Assembly: GCA_020438795.1 (NCBI GenBank)
Contig: JAGQTY010000003.1
Span: 1-64,000 of the forward strand
Direction: 5' to 3'
Length of the DNA stretch: 64,000 nt
From: Actinomycetota bacterium
Lineage (GTDB): Bacteria; Actinomycetota; Actinomycetes; S36-B12; GCA-2699445
Below the pieces are notes generated by a model. It saw only the letters and a program-made list of their open reading frames with translations. It did not search any database and was not told where the DNA came from. Positions 49,634 through 59,200 of this stretch are shown one piece after another. A program made the position numbers and the translations under genes. Position 1 is the stretch's first letter. Each line of letters begins with the position of its first letter.

Positions 49634-51310
49634 GTGTCACGACCCACCCGGAGTCAGCGTCCCCCCAAGCCGCAGGGTCAATGGGCGCTCGGCGAGACCG
49701 AACCGCTGAACGACAACGAGCGCTTCAAAGCCGAGGACAACGGGCTCAACGTGCGTCAGCGCATCGAGGAGACCTACTCGAAGGAGGGCTTCGACTCGAT
49801 CCCGGCCGACGACCTGCGGGGCCGGATGCGGTGGTGGGGGCTCTACACGCAGCGCAAGCCCGGGATTCCCGGTGGCAAGACCGGCTCACTGCCGCCTGAG
49901 GAGCTCGACGACAAGTACTTCATGCTGCGGGTTCGCAGCGACGGTGGTCAGCTGTCCAGCGAGCAGGCGCGGGTCATCGCCGGAATCTCCAGCGACTTCG
50001 CACGGGACACCGCCGACATCAGCGACCGGCAGAACATCCAGCTGCACTGGATCGCGATCGAGGACGTCCCGGAGATCTGGCGACGCCTTGAGTCGGTCGG
50101 CCTGGGCACGACCGAGGCCTGCGGAGACACCCCCCGGGTGATCCTGGGCTCCCCCGTCGCCGGTATCGCCGCCGACGAGATCATCGACGGCACGCCGGCC
50201 ATGCGCGAGATCATCCGCCGGTATGTCGGAGACCCCCAGTACGCCAACCTGCCCAGGAAGTTCAAGAGCGCCATCACAGGCTCCCCCAAGCAGGACGTGG
50301 TGCATGAGATCAACGACGTGGCATTCGTCGGCGTCGAGCATCCCGAGCATGGGCCCGGGTTCGACGTCTGGGTCGGCGGCGGACTCTCGACCGTACCCAA
50401 GCTCGGGCAGCGGCTCGGCGCCTGGGTACCGAGCGAGGAGGTGGCCGATGTCTGGGAAGGCATCATCGGCATCTTCCGTGACTACGGATACCGGCGGCTG
50501 CGCAACAAGGCACGACTGAAGTTCCTCGTGGCCGACTGGGGCCCGGAGAAGTTCCGGGCGGTGCTGGAGGACGAGTACCTGAAGCGGCCGCTCCTCGACG
50601 GCCCGCCGCCCCCTGAGCCGGTTGCGGGGCGGGAGCACGTCGGCGTGCACGCGCAGAAGGACGGCCGCTACTACGTGGGGGCAGCGCCGGTGGTCGGCCG
50701 GATCTCCGGGCCCGTGCTGGCGCGTATCGCGGACCTCGCCGACGAGTACGGCACCGGCCGTATCCGGCTCACGGCCCATCAGAAGTTCGTCATCCTCGAC
50801 GTCGAGGATGAGCAAACGCAAGCGCTTGCCGAGGCCCTCGGCGAACTCGGCCTCTCCACGTCGCCCTCAGTGTTCCGCCGTTCCACCATGGCCTGCACCG
50901 GCATCGAGTACTGCAAGCTGGCCATCGTCGAGACCAAGGGTCGGGCCGGCGAACTCATCAGTGACCTCGAGTCCAGGCGACCGGACTGGGAACTGCCGCT
51001 CAGCATCAACGTGAACGGTTGCCCCAACTCCTGCGCCCGGTTCCAGGTGGCTGACATCGGCCTCAAGGGAATGCTGGCCACAGACGCCGACGGCAACCAG
51101 GTCGAGGGGTTCCAGGTACACCTCGGGGGCTTGCTCGGGCCACTGGACGGCGAGAGTGAGTTCGGTCGGACCGTGCGGGGATTGAAACTGCCGGCTGAGG
51201 AGTTGTCAGATTATGTGGACACCCTTCTGACCCGCTTCGAGGAGCAGGGCGAAGCCGACGAGACCTTCGCCGAATGGGCTCGCCGAGCCCCGGACGAGGC
51301 ACTGCGATGA
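49634..51310 (+). CDS. cysI: Ferredoxin-dependent assimilatory sulfite (or nitrite) reductase
   Basis: 558 residues. Two sulfite/nitrite reductase ferredoxin-like half domains plus siroheme domains. The coupled [4Fe-4S]-siroheme ligands lie in 'MACTGIEYCKLAIV' (C-x5-C, about 421) and 'VNGCPNSCARFQVADIG' (C-x3-C, about 463). It reduces sulfite to sulfide with six electrons from ferredoxin. Gene neighbours cysH and siroheme enzymes identify it as the assimilatory sulfite reductase (SirA/NirA type, not NADPH CysIJ). GTG start with GGAG site; ATGA overlap with cysH. Confidence 0.93.
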   Translation: MSRPTRSQRPPKPQGQWALGETEPLNDNERFKAEDNGLNVRQRIEETYSKEGFDSIPADDLRGRMRWWGLYTQRKPGIPGGKTGSLPPEELDDKYFMLRVRSDGGQLSSEQARVIAGISSDFARDTADISDRQNIQLHWIAIEDVPEIWRRLESVGLGTTEACGDTPRVILGSPVAGIAADEIIDGTPAMREIIRRYVGDPQYANLPRKFKSAITGSPKQDVVHEINDVAFVGVEHPEHGPGFDVWVGGGLSTVPKLGQRLGAWVPSEEVADVWEGIIGIFRDYGYRRLRNKARLKFLVADWGPEKFRAVLEDEYLKRPLLDGPPPPEPVAGREHVGVHAQKDGRYYVGAAPVVGRISGPVLARIADLADEYGTGRIRLTAHQKFVILDVEDEQTQALAEALGELGLSTSPSVFRRSTMACTGIEYCKLAIVETKGRAGELISDLESRRPDWELPLSINVNGCPNSCARFQVADIGLKGMLATDADGNQVEGFQVHLGGLLGPLDGESEFGRTVRGLKLPAEELSDYVDTLLTRFEEQGEADETFAEWARRAPDEALR

Positions 51311-52035
51311 CTGTCGACGTCGGCCTGAACCCCCCTCGGCGCAGCCAGGAGGAACTGCAGCAGATCCTGGCCGACGCTCAGGAGATCCACGGTGAGGGAG
51401 CCAATCCTGTTGACCTCATGAGCTGGTTCGGGGCGCGCCTCGGCGTGGCCAACATCGCGGTCGCGGTGTCCTTCTCCGATGGCGTGATGGCCTACCTCGC
51501 TGCTCAGGCCCTCCCCGGGGTGGACCTGCTCTTCGGCGATACCGGCTATCACTTCGCCGAGACCCTCGGGCTGCGAGATGCGGTGGCGGCCACGTTGCCC
51601 GTCAATGTCCGCAGCCTGGCCCCGGAGCTCAGCGTCGCCGAACAGGACGAGCAGTTCGGGAAGGACCTGTTCGCCAGCGACCCGGACAAATGCTGCGCGA
51701 TGCGCAAGACGGAGCCGATGGATCGCGCGCTGACCCGCTATGAGGCCTGGTGCACAGGATTGCGGCGCAGCGACCATGAGGGTCGGGCCAGGACGCCGCT
51801 GCTGTCCTGGGACGAACGCCACGGGATCATCAAGATCAATCCCATCGCCGGCTACGAGGATCACCACATCGATGCCGTGATCGAGGAGTACGGCATCATG
51901 GAGAACCCGCTGCGCGACCTCGGCTACCGCAGCATCGGCTGCGAGCCCTGTACCCAGCCGGTCGCCGAGGGCGAGGACGAACGGGCCGGCCGATGGGCCG
52001 GACGTAACAAGATCGAGTGCGGACTGCACCTATGA
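51307..52035 (+). CDS. cysH: Adenylylsulfate (APS) reductase, [4Fe-4S] type
   Basis: 242 residues. The PAPS-reductase fold begins 'IAVAVSFSDGVMAYL' (P-loop-like variant SFSDG) and carries the cysteine pairs of APS reductases: 'KCCAMRKTEPM' (about 129-130) and 'CEPCTQPV' (about 213-216). A further 'KIECGLHL' holds the catalytic cysteine. These Cys pairs indicate the [4Fe-4S] APS-using enzyme rather than the PAPS enzyme. It overlaps cysI and cysG as ATGA at both ends. It supplies sulfite to CysI. Confidence 0.93.
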   Translation: MTVDVGLNPPRRSQEELQQILADAQEIHGEGANPVDLMSWFGARLGVANIAVAVSFSDGVMAYLAAQALPGVDLLFGDTGYHFAETLGLRDAVAATLPVNVRSLAPELSVAEQDEQFGKDLFASDPDKCCAMRKTEPMDRALTRYEAWCTGLRRSDHEGRARTPLLSWDERHGIIKINPIAGYEDHHIDAVIEEYGIMENPLRDLGYRSIGCEPCTQPVAEGEDERAGRWAGRNKIECGLHL

Positions 52036-53315
52036 CCGCTGCCACGGGGGAACAGCCATCTGGCGTCGGAGCTGCCACGCAACCCGACTACGGCATCTTC
52101 CTCGACCTCCACGGTAAGGACGTCCTCGTGGTGGGCGGCGGACCGGTGGCCGCACGCCGGGCCCTTGGCCTGCTGCAGCACGGCGCTCGAGTTCATGTGG
52201 TCGCCCCGCAGGTGTGTGAGGATCTGGCGTCCCTGGAGTCCGAGGTCCACCTGAGCAGACGGCCGTTCACCGAATCCGACTGCGACGGCGTCTGGCTGAT
52301 CCAGACCTGTACGGGGGATGCGCAGACCGACGCCCTGGTCCAGACCCTCGCCGACGAACGGCGGATCTGGTGCGTGCGGGCGGGGGCGGCACAGGAGTCC
52401 TCCGCCTGGACCGGTACCACCCTGGCAGCACCCGACGGTGTCCTGGTGACTGTGAACGGCGGACGAGATCCTGGTCGTGCACGCCGGGTCCGTGACCAGG
52501 TGCGGGCCTGCCTCGACCGGACCGACCTGCGCCGGACCCGGGGGGGCCGAGGGGCCGGGCATGTGAGTCTGATCGGCGGGGGCCCCGGAGACCCCGAACT
52601 CATCACGGTCCGGGGCCACAGACTGCTCCGAGCAGCCGACGTGATCCTGTACGACAGGCTCGCGCCCGTGGCCCTCATCGAGGAGCTCGATCACGCCGAG
52701 GGTCCGTTGCTGGTGGACGTCGGCAAGACGCCGGGCAACCATCCGATGCCACAGACCGAGATCAACGACCTCATCGTCAGCCATGCACTGGCGGGGCGGC
52801 GCGTGGCCCGGCTCAAGGGCGGAGACCCGTTCGTGTTCGGCCGCGGTACCGAGGAGGCGCTCAGCGCGCTGGAGCACGGCCTTCCCGTGGAGGTGGTCCC
52901 CGGCATCACCGCAGGGCTGGCCGTCCCCGCCGCTGCGGGAGTGCCCGTGACGAGTCGTGGTCAGGCACGGGCGGTCCTGCTCCTGAGCGGGCACGACGGC
53001 GCCGAGTCGGTGGTCGCCCGAACCCACGGCACGCCTGCCGACACCACGCTGGTGCTCTACATGGGTGTGCGTCATCTGCGCGAGGTTGCCACAGCCCTAA
53101 TCGAGGCCGGACGTCCGGCCGACCTGCCGGTGGCCGTCATCTCGTCGGGCCTCACCCACTCCCAGCGCACCGTCGTCGGCACCCTTGCCACCATCGCCGA
53201 TGCTGCTGCGGACCAGCGGGCACCTGCCATCACCGTGATCGGCGAGGTCGCGGCCCTGTCCGAGGAACTGGGAACGCTGGTCCCCCCCTCCGCCGATGCC
53301 CGCCACGCGCACTGA
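52032..53315 (+). CDS. cysG: Siroheme synthase: precorrin-2 dehydrogenase + uroporphyrinogen-III methyltransferase
   Basis: 427 residues. The N-terminal part (1-160) is the NAD-binding precorrin-2 dehydrogenase/ferrochelatase-like domain ('VLVVGGGPVAARRALGLL'). The C-terminal part is the SUMT domain: 'VSLIGGGPGDPELITVRG', 'VARLKGGDPFVFGRGTEEA' and 'EVVPGITAGLAVPAAAGVP' are signatures of S-adenosylmethionine-dependent uroporphyrinogen-III C-methyltransferase. Together they make sirohydrochlorin for the sulfite reductase. Overlapping start and stop codons on both sides show an operon. Confidence 0.93.
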   Translation: MTAATGEQPSGVGAATQPDYGIFLDLHGKDVLVVGGGPVAARRALGLLQHGARVHVVAPQVCEDLASLESEVHLSRRPFTESDCDGVWLIQTCTGDAQTDALVQTLADERRIWCVRAGAAQESSAWTGTTLAAPDGVLVTVNGGRDPGRARRVRDQVRACLDRTDLRRTRGGRGAGHVSLIGGGPGDPELITVRGHRLLRAADVILYDRLAPVALIEELDHAEGPLLVDVGKTPGNHPMPQTEINDLIVSHALAGRRVARLKGGDPFVFGRGTEEALSALEHGLPVEVVPGITAGLAVPAAAGVPVTSRGQARAVLLLSGHDGAESVVARTHGTPADTTLVLYMGVRHLREVATALIEAGRPADLPVAVISSGLTHSQRTVVGTLATIADAAADQRAPAITVIGEVAALSEELGTLVPPSADARHAH

Positions 53316-53970
53316 CACCCCGGGGCCCGGGTCGATCCTCCTGGCTCACGGGAGCCCCGACGATCGCCATCGCATGGCGATCGAACTGCTCGCGGCTCGG
53401 GTACAGAGCATCACAGCGAGGCCCACCACCGCTGCGTTCCTCCAGCATCATGGCCCGACCTGCTCACAGGCCGTGTCGCGGCTCGTCACTGCGGGTGTGG
53501 CAGGAGGAGCCGTGAGAGTCCTGCCACTGCTGCCCAGTGCCGGCGAGCACGCGCAGGACGACGTGGGACCGGCGACCGCAGGCACCGGAGCAACCGTTCT
53601 GCCCGCGGTTGACGCTGCCAGGCTGGCCGATCCCGTGGTGGGGGCGATCCGGGCCGTGCAACCACGCCCTTCGGGGCGGGTCGTGCTGCTGGCACCCGGG
53701 AGCAGGCGCTCCGACCCGTCGGTGGCATTCGCCGGGCTCTCGCAGCTCCTCGGGCGGGCGCTGGGAGAGCACATCGAGATCGTGGACCGTCCCGCCAACC
53801 TCCCACTCGAGGTGGGCATCGGTATCGTCGTTCCGGTGATCTGGGCCCCCGGAAGGCTGTGGGACCGGCTCGACGCACGGGTCTCGGGCACATCGATCGT
53901 GCCCACGCCACCGCTGGCACTGATCCCGGGGACAGCAGAGGCACTTGCCACCCTCGTGAGCGGCAGGTGA
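53296..53970 (+). CDS. Sirohydrochlorin ferrochelatase-like (CbiX/SirB family) protein
   Basis: 224 residues with two CbiX-type halves: 'SILLAHGSPDDRHRMA' has the metal-binding His, and 'VLPLLPSAGEHAQDDVG' resembles the later active-site His segment. It would insert Fe into sirohydrochlorin, completing siroheme. It overlaps cysG by 20 nt in another frame, so the final step is co-translated. The C-terminal half is less conserved, so some doubt remains about which metal it inserts. Confidence 0.82.
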   Translation: MPATRTDTPGPGSILLAHGSPDDRHRMAIELLAARVQSITARPTTAAFLQHHGPTCSQAVSRLVTAGVAGGAVRVLPLLPSAGEHAQDDVGPATAGTGATVLPAVDAARLADPVVGAIRAVQPRPSGRVVLLAPGSRRSDPSVAFAGLSQLLGRALGEHIEIVDRPANLPLEVGIGIVVPVIWAPGRLWDRLDARVSGTSIVPTPPLALIPGTAEALATLVSGR

Positions 53971-54002
53971 GCCGGCCCGGACGGCGGGAATGACGATCGC
54001 AG

Positions 54003-54008
54003 TAGAGT
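54003..54008 (+). promoter_or_regulatory. -10 hexamer TAGAGT
   Basis: Six nucleotides before the GTG at 54015. Confidence 0.5.
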
Positions 54009-54014
54009 GCCGGT

Positions 54015-54374
54015 GTGTCAGTCATCACCGGTGCTCACGTGATCCTCTACTCGAAGGACCCCGCTGCCGACCGGGAGTTCCTGGCGGAGGTCCTCGGCCT
54101 GCCCGACATCGATGTCGGTGATGGCTGGCTGATCTTCGGCCTGCCGCCTGCTGAAGTGGCCGTGCACCCGGCGCAGGAGCAGGGGCTCGAGCTGTACCTG
54201 ATGACCGACGACGTGGCGGCCTTCATCGCAACCGCCACCGCTGCCGGCACGAGGTGCGCCCCAGTGGCCGACCGAGGCTGGGGCTTGCTGACGACCCTCA
54301 CCCTGCCGGGGGGCGGGGACCTGGGCGTCTACGAACCGCGCCATGCCAGGCCACCGGCCCCGGGCACCGACTGA
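54015..54374 (+). CDS. VOC-fold (glyoxalase/dioxygenase-like) protein
   Basis: 119 residues. The N-terminal 'ITGAHVILYSKDPAADREFL' and 'GVYEPRHARPPAP' bracket a VOC domain pair, with the metal-type ligands His5-like and Glu near the ends. It is one of many actinobacterial glyoxalase-like proteins. The substrate is unclear. The GTG is leaderless. It is followed by an intergenic stretch of 160 bp before the ABC transporter. Confidence 0.8.
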   Translation: MSVITGAHVILYSKDPAADREFLAEVLGLPDIDVGDGWLIFGLPPAEVAVHPAQEQGLELYLMTDDVAAFIATATAAGTRCAPVADRGWGLLTTLTLPGGGDLGVYEPRHARPPAPGTD

Positions 54375-54521
54375 GCGTCACGGAGCGAGTTACTGACGCT
54401 GAACGGCAAATGGGTGACCCCCGCAGGCATCTGTCGGAGTGCGGCGTACCATATGAATTGGGCACAGCCCGCCGACAACGGTCCCGTAGGAAATTGCGGG
54501 ACCTTGTCTTATTTGCAGGGA

Positions 54522-54527
54522 TATCGT
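54522..54527 (+). promoter_or_regulatory. -10 hexamer TATCGT for the ABC transporter
   Basis: Seven nucleotides before the GTG at 54535, though a GTG at 54526 would also give an open frame. Confidence 0.4.
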
Positions 54528-54534
54528 GAGTCGT

Positions 54535-55446
54535 GTGAGTGAGCCCTCGATCACCGTGTCGCATCTGACGAAGGATTTCGGCCGGGTCCGTGCTGTGGAC
54601 GATCTGAGCTTCGAGGTTCTTCCGGGCCGGGTGACCGGATTCCTCGGCCCCAACGGCGCGGGCAAGACCACCACACTGCGCTGCCTCCTCGGCCTGGTCC
54701 GCGCCGACGAGGGACATGCCCGGGTCAACGGGGCGGACTACCGTTCCCTGAAGAACCCCGCCCGCACCGTCGGGGCGGTGCTCGAGGCTACCGGCTTCCA
54801 CCCCGGCAGGAGCGCCCTGGCACACATGGAGATCCGGGCGGATGTGCTCTACGGTCGCCGGGAGTCACAGCGGTGCCGCAACCTGCTCGGTTTCGTGGGG
54901 CTCGGGGACGCGCAGAAACGACGAGTGGGCGGCTTCTCCATGGGCATGCGGCAACGGCTCACCCTGGCCCAGGCTCTGCTCGGTGAGCCGGACATCCTGA
55001 TCCTGGACGAACCCACGAACGGACTCGACCCCGCAGGCATCGCATGGCTGCGGGAGTTCCTGCGCTCCCTGGCCGACCAGGGGCGCACGATTCTGGTCTC
55101 CAGCCATCTCCTGGCCGAAGTGCGACAGAGCGTGGACGATGTGGTGATCGTGAGCCGCGGCCGGCTGCGCCGGGCCGGTCGGCTCGGTGACCTGATCGGG
55201 TCCGGTGCGGCGGTCCTGGTCCGTTCTCCACAGACGGAACAGCTCCGCGCCGCGCTCGAGCAGGCCCGAGCCGACGTCAGGGGATCGAGCCCGGATGGCC
55301 TCGAGGTCCGCGGCCTGTCGATGGCCGAGATCGGCCACCGCGCCCACGCCTGTGATGCAGAGGTACACGAGTTGCGGGAGCTCGATGCCGAAACCGATCT
55401 CGAGCGCCTTTTCCTGGCACTCACCGAAGGTGACGGTGACGCATGA
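54535..55446 (+). CDS. ABC transporter ATP-binding protein
   Basis: About 303 residues. Walker A 'GPNGAGKTTTLRCLLG', signature region 'VGGFSMGMRQRLTLAQ', Walker B 'LIDEPTNGLDPAG' in the form 'LILDEPTNGLDPAG' and the switch His in 'LVSSHLLAEV' are clear. It belongs to the drug/antibiotic-type exporter group (ABC-2 partner). The C-terminal tail is about 80 residues. The permease gene overlaps its stop as ATGA. GTG 54526 would add three residues. Confidence 0.93.
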   Translation: MSEPSITVSHLTKDFGRVRAVDDLSFEVLPGRVTGFLGPNGAGKTTTLRCLLGLVRADEGHARVNGADYRSLKNPARTVGAVLEATGFHPGRSALAHMEIRADVLYGRRESQRCRNLLGFVGLGDAQKRRVGGFSMGMRQRLTLAQALLGEPDILILDEPTNGLDPAGIAWLREFLRSLADQGRTILVSSHLLAEVRQSVDDVVIVSRGRLRRAGRLGDLIGSGAAVLVRSPQTEQLRAALEQARADVRGSSPDGLEVRGLSMAEIGHRAHACDAEVHELRELDAETDLERLFLALTEGDGDA

Positions 55447-56180
55447 GCGGCCTACTGCGGTCTGAATGGCTCAAGGTGACCAGCACCCGCATGTGGTGGG
55501 TACTGTTCCTGGTGGCGCTGGGGCTGACCGCTCTCAGCGTGATCCCAGCCATCCTGCTGTCGGGCACCGCCGACGAATTCTCGCTGGAGAATCCATCCAT
55601 GATGCGGCAGCTCTGGGCCGGGATCGCCTCGGCGTCGGTGATCGCCCTCATCCTCGGGATCATCGCGGTGACCGGGGAGTTCCGCCATCAGACCATCACC
55701 GACTCCTTCCTGACCCAGCCGCGACGGACCGCCTTCGTCACCGCCAAGGCGGGCGTCCAGGCCGTCTGGGGCGCAATCCTGGCGATCGTGGTCGGCGGTT
55801 TCGGCATCCTGCTGGCCATCGTTCTGCTTCCCACTCAACCGCACAGCCCGATCGACGCAGGCCACGTCGCGGGTGTCTATGGTGCCGCCATACTGCTGTT
55901 CGCCCTCTATGCAGTGCTCGGCGTCGCGGTGGGAGCCCTGATCAGGAGCCAGGTGATCGCGCTGGTGGTCGCGCTTCTGTGGGTCATGCTCATGGAGCCG
56001 CTGATCGTGACATTCCTGCCCGCCGTGGGCAAATGGCTGCCGGGGGGCGGCGCGAGTGCATTCCTGCAGTCCAGCCCCGACCTGCTGCCGCTGTGGGCCG
56101 GGGCGCTGCTGCTCCTGGGCTACACGATGGTCTTCTCGGCGATCGCGATCCGGACCACTTTGCAGCGTGACATCACCTGA
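55443..56180 (+). CDS. ABC-2 type transporter permease
   Basis: 245 residues, six membrane helices ('VLFLVALGLTALSVIPAIL', 'GIASASVIALILGIIAVTG', 'VGGFGILLAIVLLP', and others), typical of the short ABC-2 permease family that pairs with the upstream ATPase. The start overlaps the ATPase stop (ATGA). The substrate is unknown. Confidence 0.87.
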   Translation: MSGLLRSEWLKVTSTRMWWVLFLVALGLTALSVIPAILLSGTADEFSLENPSMMRQLWAGIASASVIALILGIIAVTGEFRHQTITDSFLTQPRRTAFVTAKAGVQAVWGAILAIVVGGFGILLAIVLLPTQPHSPIDAGHVAGVYGAAILLFALYAVLGVAVGALIRSQVIALVVALLWVMLMEPLIVTFLPAVGKWLPGGGASAFLQSSPDLLPLWAGALLLLGYTMVFSAIAIRTTLQRDIT

Positions 56181-56294
56181 TCGGACGGGTGTTCACCGGC
56201 GCAGACAACTGGTCGGCCACGGTCGGCATCATCAGCGCGGCGCTCATGGCAAAATGGCTACTGGTCACAGCAAACCCGGCCAGAGGGGGCAGAC

Positions 56295-59200
56295 TTGACC
56301 GCCGATTCCGCGCCGATCGAGGCATTCGGACCCAACGAGTGGCTCGTGGACGAACTCTACGAGCAGTACAAGCAGGACAAGCACAAGGTCGACCCGGCCT
56401 GGTGGGAGTTCTTCGCCGACTACCACCCCACCGAGTACCCGGAGTCGCGCGACGAGGCACTCGCCGATCCGGCGCTGCTGACCGATGCGGCGACCGGCGA
56501 ATCCCGCGCTGCCCCGACACCCGAGCCACCGCAGCGCGAAGAGCGCCAGGAGACGCTCGAGCCCGCCCCGGCCCCGAGCGCTGCGCCGGTCGCCCCGGCG
56601 CACCCGGAGCCGAGCTCCGAACCCCCCGCCCCCCACCCGACCGAACCGCCACCGCTGTCGCAGCCGAAGGCCAAGCCACCGATGCCCACGCCGGCCACGA
56701 TGGCGACCCCCAAGGTCCAGGCGGCCCCGGAGACCGTGCTGGCCCGTGAGGCTGCCACCCTGCGCGGGGCAGCCGCGCGCGTGGTCGCGAACATGGAGTC
56801 CTCCCTGTCGATCCCGACGGCCACCAGCGTCCGTTCGGTGCCAGCGCGACTCCTGGCCGACAACAGGGTCGTGATCAACAATCACCTCCGCAGGGGACGC
56901 GGTGGCAAGGTGTCATTCACGCATCTCCTGGGCTACGCCATCGTGAAGGCGCTCGCAGAGATGCCGGAGATGAACCGCTCCTTCTCCATGGTCGACGGCA
57001 AGCCGACGGTTGTGACTCCCGCCCACGTCAATTTCGGCCTGGCCATCGACCTCCAGCGCCCCGACGGCTCCCGGCAGCTGCTGGTACCGAGCATCAAAGC
57101 CGCCGAAACCATGGACTTCGCACACTTCTGGGCGGCTTATGAGGACCTCGTCCGCAAGGCGCGCACAGGCAAGCTGGCGGTGGAGGACTTCGCCGGCACC
57201 ACCATCACCCTGACCAACCCCGGCACCATCGGCACCGTCCACAGCGTTCCGCGGCTGATGGAGGGCCAGGGGGCCATCATCGGAGCCGGAGCGCTGGAGT
57301 ACCCCGCGGAGTGGCAGGGCGCCAGTCCTGAGACCATCGCCCGCAATGCCGTCTCGAAGGTGCTGACCCTGACCAGCACGTACGACCACCGGATCATCCA
57401 GGGCGCCCAGTCCGGCGACTTCCTGCGCCGCATCCATGCCTATCTGATCGGTGAGAACGAGTTCTACGACGAGGTGTTCCATTCGCTGCGGATTCCGTAT
57501 GTACCGATCCGCTGGTCGCGCGACATCTCCGCCACCCACGACACCGACCTGAACAAGACCGCCCGCGTGCAGCAGGTCATCCACGCCTTCCGGGTCCGCG
57601 GTCACCTCATGGCCGACACCGATCCGCTGGAATACCACCAGCGCACCCACGACGACCTCGAGGTGCTCTCACACTCCCTGACCCTGTGGGATCTCGATCG
57701 GGAGTTCGCCACCGGCGGCTTCGGCGGTCAGCCCCTGATGTATCTGCGCGACATCCTCGGCGTGCTGCGGGACTCCTACTGCCGCACTGTGGGCATCGAG
57801 TACATGCACATCCAGGACCCCGAGCAACGGGAGTGGATCCAGGACCGCGTGGAGATCCCGCACGAGAGGGTACCCCGCGAGGAGCAACTGCGGATTCTGC
57901 GCAAACTCAACGAAGCCGAGGCCTTCGAGACCTTCCTGCACACCAAGTACGTCGGGCAGAAGCGGTTCTCCCTGGAGGGGAGTGAGTCCGTGATCCCACT
58001 GCTGGAGGAGATCCTGCAGCGGGCCAGCCGCGACGAACTGCACGAGGTCTGCATCGGGATGCCACACCGGGGCAGGCTCAATGTGCTGGCGAACATCGGC
58101 GGCAAGTCGCTTGGCCAGATATTCCAGGAGTTCGAGGGCAACTACGGTCTCGGATCGGTGCAGGGCTCGGGGGACGTCAAGTACCACCTCGGCACTTCGG
58201 GCACCTACACCTCCAGTGAAGGCCCCGACGTCGACGTCTACCTCGCCGCGAACCCGAGCCACCTCGAGGCCGTGGACCCCGTCCTCGAGGGAATCGTGCG
58301 GGCCAAGCAGGATCTGCTCCCGCGCGAGGAGCGGTTCAAGGTGCTGCCGATCCTGATGCATGGCGATGCAGCATTCGCCGGTCAGGGGGTCGTGGCCGAG
58401 ACCCTGAACCTGTCCCAGCTGCAGGGCTACCGCACCGGGGGCACGATCCACATCATCGTGAACAATCAGGTGGGCTTCACCACCTCACCGCAGTACGGCC
58501 GCTCGAGCGTGTACTCCACGGATGTGGCACGCATGGTGCAGGCACCCATCTTCCACGTGAACGGCGATGATCCCGAAGCGGTGGTGCACGTCGCGCGACT
58601 CGCCTTCGACTTCCGGGAGCGGTTCGAGAAGGACGTCGTCATCGATATGGTGTGCTACCGGCGCCGAGGCCACAACGAGGCCGACGACCCGTCGCTGACC
58701 CAGCCGCTGATGTACGCGATCATCGACCAGAAGCGTTCAGTGCGCAAGAACTACACCGAGCAGCTCATCGGCCGCGGTGACATCACGGTTGAGGAGGCCG
58801 AGGGTGTGCTGCGGCACTTCCAGGAACAGCTCGAGAAGGTGTTCCTCGAGACCCGCAATGCACTCGGTGGGGAGTCCTTCACCCCGACCAGCGCCACTGT
58901 CGAGCGCGAGGGCACCCAGCACCTCAAGCGGCAGCGGCCCGCAGCCGACATCGACACCGCCATCACCCCCGAACAGGTGCAGTGTGTGGTCGAGGCGCAG
59001 CGCACCTTCCCCGATGGCTTCTCGGTGCACCCACGGCTCAACACGCAGCTGAAGCGCCGGATCCAGATGGTGGAGGACGACCAGATCGACTGGGGCATGG
59101 GCGAGGCGCTGGCGCTCGGCTCGCTGCTGCAGGAGGGCCGCTGGATCCGGCTGTCGGGCCAGGACTCGCGTCGCGGCACCTTCGGACACCGCCATGGCGT

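Noticed and set aside
51924..53075. Long minus-strand ORF opposite cysG
   Set aside because: Antisense to a gene with clear SUMT motifs; His/Pro/Arg-rich composition typical of shadow frames.
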